A stretch of 64,000 nucleotides of DNA from Phoronis australis (lineage: Eukaryota > Phoronida > Phoronidae). The translations under genes and the position numbers were made by a program. Shown here in pieces: positions 46,601 to 55,600 of this stretch. The DNA is taken from contig NMRA01000745.1 in the NCBI GenBank assembly GCA_002633005.1, positions 99,815-163,814 of the forward strand. The letters are read 5' to 3'. The notes under the pieces are model-generated. The model worked only from the letters and a program-made list of their open reading frames with translations. It was not told the DNA's origin and ran no database searches. Numbering within the stretch: the first letter of the stretch is position 1; every line of letters starts with the position of its first letter.

Positions 46601-49600
46601 CATCCACGGGAAACCTGGTCGCATAGAGAACAATAGATTAGCATCTTTATTGTTTCCGTTATTAAAATAAAGATATAATGACGAGCACTTATCGGCAACG
46701 GTCTGATGTACGCAAGGTTCTATATCCATGCGACCTGTGTTGTTACATCCAACAATGACACAACAAAGGAAAACAATGATAGGACCGATGGGCGAAAAAC
46801 ATGCGACGAGTTGCCATGGACAGTGGTGGAGTTTGTCTTGTCATTCGAATGTTTTTACAGAACTGCAAACCCGGTATTTCGTCAGGAAAATTTCTGCGGT
46901 CTTTTGTTTTAAGTCGTGGGAAAAATTGCGGTCATGCAACCAAACTTATCCTTCATTTGATATTACAATGCATTGCATGAACATTTGATCAACAGAAAAT
47001 CTGACTTGAATATGTGTGAAGAAATACCCATGAGGAAATTGCAAAGTAAAACAACTGTAAATCAAAATAACCTACATTTGTCGAGTTCATGTCTAACCCT
47101 GTTCACTGTGGAGGACATAATCGGCTTTTTACAAAATGGAGCCATGTATGGTATTTAGGGGTACTATAGCCCTAAGTGATCAGTAGTAAAACGTTCAAAA
47201 CATTCAGGAGGAACTAACTTGTTGCAAAATATCGAAAAACATGAAGGACAATCGGATTTTACGGTGCTCACGCATCGATCTCAGATATATGAAAATTTCT
47301 CATTTTAGTACATTTGAGGTGCCAAAATATATAACTAATAAACTGGCTGACAAAGTTTTTATTTTATGAAATGAAAGTGACATGTTTTGTCAACATTTTG
47401 GCTAAGTTTCATTCTCATAACAGTGGGGGCAGATTTGGTACAGCAGTGTACTGAACACAACCTCAAAATGGCATAACGGGGGGCAGTGTAGTAAAACTAC
47501 TAAATGAGGGTGGTAAATCGGAATCGTGTTTCAAGACATCTGTGTAACAATCTACAGGCACCACTAAACAATGACAAGTGAATAATAAATCAATAGCTTT
47601 CATTCAAGGAAAAATATGAACAGTTAAAACTGGACTAGTACTTAAACGATGAATTCAAGCGACAAGCTTACACCAGTAGCCAGTGTTGCGAACTGCTGAA
47701 CAGACTGCGCGTGAAACCAATGACGTCATTGGATAATTCCAACACCTCCGTCTGCCGTAAGGTGTCAGGTAACGCAACCGAACGTGCCGTTATTGAGTAG
47801 AGCTACTAAACCTAAATTGATACAAAATAGGTTGTTTTTTGGGTGGCATTCTCCTTTAATAGCTAGTATGAGGTCGTGAAACATCTCCGTGTCTGTGGCC
47901 GGCATTGCGTCGACAGTGATTTCTCTGGGGAATACCGGCTTACCAAAAAACTATTTATACGTTCCGTTGCCTGTGCATGTTCACGGTGCCTCTCTAGTAT
48001 TTCTTGATCAGTGTATTCAGGTTCGAACTGATGTCCTGGAAAATCTAGCGATCCGACCCGTGAAGTCTTTGTCGAATGAGCTCTTGACTAAGAGGGGATT
48101 GGCGCCGGGCGAGCTGCCATGTAGACGTTTATTATTCTGCGTTCTGTTTGAAAATGAATTATTGTCATCCTAACCAATGCTTATATGAAACTGAAATAAA
48201 GTCGGTCTAATGCTTTGGAGTGTTCGCGAGTGCAAATGTTTTGAGAAGCCAGCAATGAATAACCCACTGCGTTACCGGCTTTTGATGCCGGCAACAAAGG
48301 TAGTTGACCGGGCACCGAGGCCGTGTGAGCGCATGCTAATTCAGTGTTGGCTGACAGAAAGCTGTTGTGAAACAATTACTCGATTTTATATGCTGTGGTC
48401 ACATGCTAGGGTAATCTATATCTAGAAATACAAATACATTATTCAAATCACTGTACAACTTTTGCCCTGACGGTCTGTTGAAGGGGAACCCGACTTCGCA
48501 GCCCCTTACAAGTAAGTAGATTTACAGTTTCGTGGCTAACTCACATAAATAATTGCGTGCACATTATTTCTTTTTAAGTTCGTGCCGGTCCCCGCCGGCG
48601 ACCGCGACGGGCCTGATCGGGTTCCGAGAATGTGGCCGGGATAACGAGTCAGGGCCTAGTGATCGGTTTCCAAGCCATTGGCTGGGATAACAAGCGTTTT
48701 GTGCGTTTACCTGGAAGGCCCCACGTTGTAATGGTGCAACACCATTTTTGACAATCTATAATTAACCCTCAAATCATTTTCCACTCCTGTTATTGATTGT
48801 GCAACTTCCAAGGCCCATTGTTGCAGTAATGCTACAGTTTGATGGACCTCTCTTGAGAAATGAGCAAACTATTAGAATTAGAAATTCAAGATGTCTGCCG
48901 CCATGTTGTAAGCTGTCCTGTGAGCAAAAGGCAAAGACATGCTCTACACAGTCCAGGTAAATTTATTACTGCAACATAATGGATTCAAACCATTAAATGT
49001 CACATTATTTACTGGTGTAAACCTTAGTTTGGATAATATTCTGTTATCTAAGTGTGCTTGTCCTGAAAAGCCATGTTGCATAATTTCAACACGGGGCTCT
49101 GTCATCAGCATGCCAACACGTGTGCTTAGTCTTCTGTCTGACCCTAGGTAGGGTTAATGCCCAGTCAATGCTATTTTTTTAGCAAAAGCGCAGTAGTTTG
49201 TTTTTTTCTTCTGCGCTGTTTATCTATTCCTCTAAACAATATTTAATTTTGATTCGTTTCAGTAGATTGCATTTTTGTGTGGTGTGACGTCAGGTGGCGG
49301 GAATGGAGGTACTGAAGTGAAGGGCTGTCCGGCAATTTTGTCTATTTTCTGCTTATTCAGTGAACTTTGTGATGCAGAAGTTGAACGAGAACTGTCTCGG
49401 CCCACCAAGACCTGAATGGTGTCCGATTGTCTTATTTCTGTGAGTTTTTCGTGACTGTTTTGTAGTATATCTGATCTGTCCGTAGCGTCCTAAAATTGAC
49501 ATTGAATTCTACGTGTTACGTAATATCAATCATGCCAGATGACACACCTAGTGCCAGGCCGGTTACACGAGGAATAAGCTCATATATGTCGAGGTCGAGT

Positions 49601-52600
49601 CCTAAACAAAACGCAGGGGCTTCGAAGGATGTAAGCAACAGAGAGATTTTAGACTTGGTTAATGAAAAGTTTGAGAAGGTTATTCTGAAACTGAATCCCT
49701 ACGGCAATCTCTAGAAACCGCCCGCGAAGAGAACGCGCTGTTACATGATCTAGTGATAAAGCTTGAATCGAAAGTTGAAGACCTAGAGAACCGGTCACGC
49801 CGTGACAACGTTGTGTTCCTTGGATTTGAAGAGAAAAATGCAGATTCGAACGAGCGTAAATCGTGTAAAGAGTCTGAAGAGATTACCGTGCAATTCCTGA
49901 AGAACGATCTTCATTTAGAGGGCCTCTGTATTGAGCGCGCTCATAGGATTGGTCGTCGAAAGCGTGGTAAAAAAAGACCAATAATTGCCAAGTTTTCGTC
50001 AAAGGACAAACGCAAAGTGATGAGCAAAAAAAGAAAATAACCAATGAATCAATTCACATCTCTGAAGACTTCTCGATGAAAGTAAGAAAAGCCCGAAAGG
50101 AGCTGTACACGTTTTCAAACGAAAACAATATGGAGAATGCAACTATACAATTCAACAAGCTCTATTGGCGTGGAAAACAGTTTATTTACGATGATGCAGA
50201 GAAAATGGTTAAAGAAATCAAGCATGATATCTACAGAAATGCCTAGCAGTTTGGCCATGGCCCAGAGCCTTCAAGGACAAACGAAATACGTACAACAGTC
50301 TGGAATGTACACGGATTAGGTAGCAAAACAGAGAAAAAAAGTATCGTTGATTATTTATGTTCTTTTGATTTAGTTGGTGTTGCGGAAACTTGGGCAACGA
50401 ACGAAAATCAGTTTGATAACATTTTGCCTGGGTACAAATGTTTCAGTAAAGTTAATTCAAAGAAAAATAGGTTTGGTAGAAACTCCGGTGGAGTATGTGT
50501 GTTTGTAAAAAAATGTTTAGCTCGGCATGTAACTCGAGTGAAATGTGATTTCGATTTTGGTGTTTTTCTATTAATTGATAAGAGTCTATTGTGTACTGAA
50601 AATGATGTATTATTCTGTTGTGTTTATTTGCCACCTGAGGGTGTGACAGTGTATGAAAATCAAATTGAAAAGAATGGTGTAGAAATTTTGAGATGTGGTA
50701 TTGTAGATGCCCTTTTGAATGCCCATGATGATTTATCTCTTTTGGTTGCTGGCGATCTTAATGCTAGAATTGGCAAACTCTCCGATTATATTCAAGACAA
50801 CTCAGCAGAATTTTTGCCTTCAGGTGAATGGTACGCCTCAGATGCCTTTAATTTTCCAAGGATTAGTAAAGATCATGTTATTAATTCATTTGGAAAATCA
50901 CTTGTGAGAATGTGTTGCGAGTTAAATGTCCATGCATGTAACGGTAGATCTTCAGGTGATGAGGGAGGAGAGTTTACGTGTTTATCTATTGAAGGGTGTA
51001 GTGTAGTTGATTATGTGCTATTGTCCACTGAATTGTTTGATTTTGTATCAGATTTTAAAGTTGATTTATTGGATGTATCTGATCATCTTCCTCTTGTTTG
51101 TGTTTTTCACGGCTTCACTCAGTCACAGGATAACACTGTTCATAGCACAAATTATGTCGTCCGTGAATATGACAGAGTTAGATGGAAGGCTGAAAGATGT
51201 AGTCAGTTCATGTACAAGTTCGTCAGTGGGTTCCAAGTGTTCTCTAGTGATAAAGCGAATCTTATTGAGAGCTGTCGGGTTGAAGACGCTGTTCAGTTTT
51301 TAAATGAAATGTGTAAATCAGCTGCCTGCGACATGATTGTACACTCCAATGCTGCGGTTAAATTTGTGAAAATCCAACCATCATGGTGGGATGAGGAGTT
51401 AGAGGTGCTGAAAAGAGAGAGAAATTGTGCTTTGTCTGGTTTCCGACACTATAGTAATCAGGTTAATTTTAATAAGTACAAAGAACTGCAACAAAAATTC
51501 AAAGTGACTTTTAAGTCAAATGGAAAGTTATTTAAAGATGGACTGAGGAAAAACTTAATTGAAAATGTTAACAATCCCAGAGCGTTTTGGCAGCTAGTAA
51601 AATCATGCGATAGGAAAATGACGTCAGATACTTCTATTTCTGCTGATGAATGGTTTTGCCACTTTCACTCACTCTTAAACCAAGAAAATCCTGATAATGG
51701 ACGTATGATTGGACAAATAGAAAGAAACTTGGCAAGTCATGATGTGTATTGTAATGACTGTATGGTAGATGACCCAAATCAATTGAATCATGATTTTAGC
51801 GAAAGTGAGATTTTTGTCGTTCTTCGAGACCTACAGAACGGTAAGACTTCCGGTGTTGACGGACTAGTTTATGAACTTTTTAAGTCCACCAAAGATTATA
51901 TAACACCTGTTTTGACATACACGTTTAATAGTGCTCTAGGATCAGGGGAATTTCCTCAGTCCTGGTGTGACGCTATAATATGCATAAGCAAGGGGACGTC
52001 AATGACGTAAATAAGTATCGGGGTATTTCCCTTCTGCGTTCTCGGAAAAAATTTTACGAAACTCATAAACGCTCGTCTAACAAGTTGGGCCAACGATAAT
52101 GACTTATCTAACGAAGCTCAGGCTGGTTTTAGAAAGGGGTATAGTACAATAGACCAATTTTTTACCTTACAAGGAATTGTTCATAAGTACTTGAGTAAGC
52201 GCAGGGGCAGATTTTATGCTATATACGTGGATTTTTCTCGGGCCATTGACAGCATTTCACATAATTTTTTTGTGGAATAGGCTTCAAAAATAGGAATACA
52301 TGGTAGTGTTTTAAAATTGATGAAAAGTATGTATTCAAAGCTAAGAGCGTGTGTAAGAACTGAGCGTGGGTTAGCTGACTTTTTCAGTAATAATATTGGT
52401 ACTCGCCCAGGGTGTATGCTTAGCCTTTTTTTATTTAGTATGTATTTGAACGAGTTTGTTGATTACTTAAGAGAATCTTTAAATAGCGGAATTTACGTAA
52501 ATGAGAATGTTCCTCAAATTTGTATAATGCTATACGCTGATGATATGGTTGGTGGTGCAGAGACAGCATTTAAACTACAGCAACAAATTAACGCTCTGCA

Positions 52601-55600
52601 TGAATACTGTCAGGATTGGGGTATGAAAGTCAACCTTACGAAAACAAAAATAATGGTATTTAGAAAGGGCGGACCATTCAGAAAATACGAAAAATGGCAT
52701 TTTGGAAATGACAAAATTGATGTCGTCTCATCATATAAGTACCTGGGTATTTGCCTTACTCCTAAGTTAGTCTGGACGCAAGCTACGGAAACTTTGTCTC
52801 ACCAGGCACAGAAAGCAATTTTTTCAATTAAACGTTTTCAGTCAAAATGTGGACGACTTTCACCGAAAATTGCACTCAAGATTTTTGATAAAATGTTATA
52901 CCCAATCATTAGCTATGGAAGTGAGATTTGGGGATTTAAAGAATACTCTAGTATCGAGCGCGTCCAATTGAAATTCTGTAAGCAACTGCTGGGTGTTGGA
53001 AGTAACTGTCCAAATCATGCTGTCGAAGGTATCCAATTTATGTAAAGCTGTTTGTTAAACTGATCAAGTATTGGTTTAAATTGTTAAAAATGCCAGCACA
53101 TCGAAACCCAAAATCTGTCTCTGATAAGCTTGTCACATTGGATAAGGCTGGTAGGAAAAATTGGGCTTCATCTGTTAGGAATTTGCTGCAAAGGTATGGT
53201 TTTGGTTTGGTATGGTACAATCAGGGAGTTGGCTGCGAAGCATCGTTTCTTGTCATTTTTGAGCAGCGAATGAAATATTGTTTTTTAACAAGACTGGAGC
53301 TTTGCTGTGGAGAATAGCTCAAACCTTAATACATATTTCTCATTTAAAATTGATTTTGAAATGGAATCCTATCTGTTGCGTGATATTCCATATATCTTTT
53401 TACCAGCTATGGCTAAATTAATGTACGTTGCTCCAAACACAACTTGATGATAGAGAAAGATTGACATACTCTCGTGGACCAAAAATACCGTGTGTGTTGT
53501 TTCTGTGTGTCCCTAATTGAAGATGAATATCATTTTATATCTGTTTGTAAAATGTAATGCTCTCTGAGAACTGCATTTATACCTGAGTGGTGCTGGCGTG
53601 AACCAAATAAACATAAATATGTAAAACTTATGAAAATGTCGGATCCCATTGCTCAGATTAATCTAATGATATTTGTATTTCACGCCACTGCTCTCAGGGA
53701 AAAGCTGCTCAGCGTTATTCTGTAAATTTTATGTAACATGTGGGCCAAGGCCTTAAATGTTGAAATACATGAATTTGAATTTGAATTTTGAATTTTTGGG
53801 TATATCGTCTGTTGTCTCTATGGCACCATATTCAACATCATGATTGCATAGAATCTCAACCATGATATAACTTATGTTATTGTTTCTTACTCGCTATTTG
53901 TCAAGATTTTACTTTGTAACACACTATGTACAGTGTAGGCCTAAATTGAATGAGTTAATCGATTTACTGATTGATTTTTAGAGTCAAAACGACAAGGAAA
54001 ACCTTCAATTTGGGTGATGTGTCACACATTTTTTTGGAGATGAGCGTGACTTGGTGGCGATCATGAAAGCTGTGACAGTGACGATGAACCAATACTAGTA
54101 TACGAGCCAATCGTATCCATGGGTACAGTCTCAAAAAATAAGGAAGATGTTCATTTGAAGAAAAAGTCAAGATCGACAAAAACATTTGCACTGGGCGCTG
54201 GTATGGTAAATGGTATAATATAGGAAAAGCGCTCTAAGACCCACGTCTAAATTCCAAGGCCATTTCGTGTGAAGCTAGTGCAATAAGTTTATGGGTGGTG
54301 TCGACCTGTTGGATGCTCTGTCAGCAAAGTACAACTACGACATCACACTCGGAAGGTGGTATCTGTACCTTTTTTGATACATTATAACTTTGCTGTGGTC
54401 AATCTTTGGTTTATGTACCAAAAATGTGCTCTTCAAAGCCCGAAGGTGAGCTCGCGAAGCTGAGAATTTTCCAGGCCCATATCACTGTGCAAAACTCCCA
54501 AGCGAGGCTGTTCATCGTTGGATGAGGTTAAGTCGCCAAAACATGCACCAGCAATGATGACAAAAAACAGTTGTTCCGCGTGACGTTAGCTACAATGGTG
54601 TGGGTTGTTGACCCATAAAAAATGATAAAAGGGATCATTGCAAGTACCGTGTTGACGGTATACCGGAAGTGTGTGAGAAAAAAAATTCATTTCACAAAAA
54701 ATTGTTTCTGTCTGTGTTACATTTAGTTTTTACAACTAAATTGTATGGTGTTCAGATGCAACAGTGAGAATCAGTGACTGTTGTTTTTATTACAGGAATT
54801 GTATGCGAATTACTAGTTGGAAAAGTTTTTGCTGATAATTAGAGTAATTGTTGTATCAAAAGTGTTTCATTTCATGTTATTTTGTAGTGATTTTCATTAA
54901 CAAATATCTTGATAAATATTGGACATTTGCTACTGTCAGCTCCCACTGTTGCAAAATTGCAACATTGTACAAAACGAGGTCATTGAGTGCAATTTTTCTT
55001 TTAATGTTTTTTCATCATCTAGTGACCTAACTTCAAGTGTTTTTGAGCTCAAACAATTTTTAAGTACATTTTTGAACATCTGGGCCTTCTGGGGAAAATC
55101 ACAAGTATAAATAACACAGATATAGGTTCTACTCTCTGTAGTCACGGAAGAATACTTCGAATTTATCTCCGATCAGACCCCAAACTCCTGCTACGACCTT
55201 GGTAAATTGGCCTTCCGAACTTTGTAGACTACGGTGTGTCCAAATACCAGTAAATCCGTAACAGCGAAATAAAACAACACGTTTCTATAAGAAGTCGCTG
55301 TATTTTTAAGGGTTTTACATCGGAGTTTTATTGTTTATTGGTGTTAAACGATGAATTCAATAGATGAGCTGACACCACTAACCCGTGTTGTGAACTTCTG
55401 AAAAGACCGCGTGTGAAACCAATTACGTCATTGGATAATTTCAACACCTCCGTCTGCCGTCATGTGTCAGGTAACGCAACCGAACGTGCCGTTATCGGGG
55501 AGTACTACTCGGTCTAAATTGATAAAAAATAGGTTGTTTTTGTGTGACATTCTCCTTTAAGAATTCAGCATTAACAGCTGAACACCGGTGAAATGCCACT

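Larger units (their letters stand above)
42820..47641. mobile_element. 4.8-kb element with GTAYYAGTCCA ends and TTAA duplication
   Basis: Left end GTATCAGTCCA follows TTAA at 42,816-42,819; right end TGGACTAGTAC precedes TTAA at 47,642-47,645. The ends are inverted repeats (9 of 11). The empty site is present in the sister copy near 55,345 (TGGTGTTAAACGATGAATTC), giving the exact insertion point. Inside are a repeat shared inverted with 25.39-25.6 kb and one shared with 2.93-3.17 kb. No transposase was recognised; one open frame lies at 44,473-44,793. It does not begin with CC as piggyBac elements do, nor with AGG like the host element. Confidence 0.75.
41276..47855 (+). mobile_element. Kolobok-like element, copy ii, with TTAA duplication and nested insert
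   Basis: Starts AGGAGAATGCCACC at 41,276 after TTAA (41,272-41,275) and ends GGTGGCATTCTCCT at 47,855 before TTAA (47,856-47,859): perfect 14-bp inverted ends and the TTAA target of Kolobok and piggyBac elements. Removing the nested 42,820-47,641 element leaves about 1.75 kb. A THAP-like coding remnant lies just inside the left end, as in Kolobok elements. The body is shared with copies at 23.4-25.4 and 47.9-55.6 kb. Confidence 0.75.
49300..53797 (+). mobile_element. Nearly full-length LINE (non-LTR retrotransposon)
   Basis: Contains ORF1 (49,532-50,246), ORF2 with apurinic-type endonuclease and reverse transcriptase (50,247-~53,725) and a 3' tail of TGAATT-like units at 53,768-53,797. A related 5'-truncated copy lies at 24.3-25.2 kb. 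At least four frame or stop lesions make this copy inactive. It lies inside the piggyBac-like element, within intron 2 of gene A, antisense to the gene. The 5' end is approximate. Confidence 0.85.
48710..55094 (+). mobile_element. piggyBac-like element carrying a LINE
   Basis: It fills the break between two halves of a Kolobok-like copy. The ends are CCTGGAAGGCCCCA at 48,710 and TGGGCCTTCTGGGG at 55,094, imperfect inverted repeats starting with CC, as piggyBac elements do. Flanks TTTA and AAAA are compatible with a mutated TTAA. The interior holds a piggyBac transposase remnant (54.28-54.56 kb). Without the LINE it is roughly 1.9 kb. Confidence 0.6.
47860..55556 (+). mobile_element. Kolobok-like element, copy iii/iv, split by piggyBac insertion
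   Basis: 47,860-48,705 matches 41,593-42,555 of copy ii (CCGGCATTGCGTCGACAGTG, ATTTCTTGATCAGT, GGCGCCGGGCGAG), and 55,095-55,556 matches 42,565-42,815 plus 47,646-47,855, ending in GACATTCTCCT and TTAA at 55,557-55,560. Together they rebuild one element minus its left ~320 bp. The gap between the parts is occupied by the piggyBac-like element. What became of its left end beside copy ii is unclear. Confidence 0.65.
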
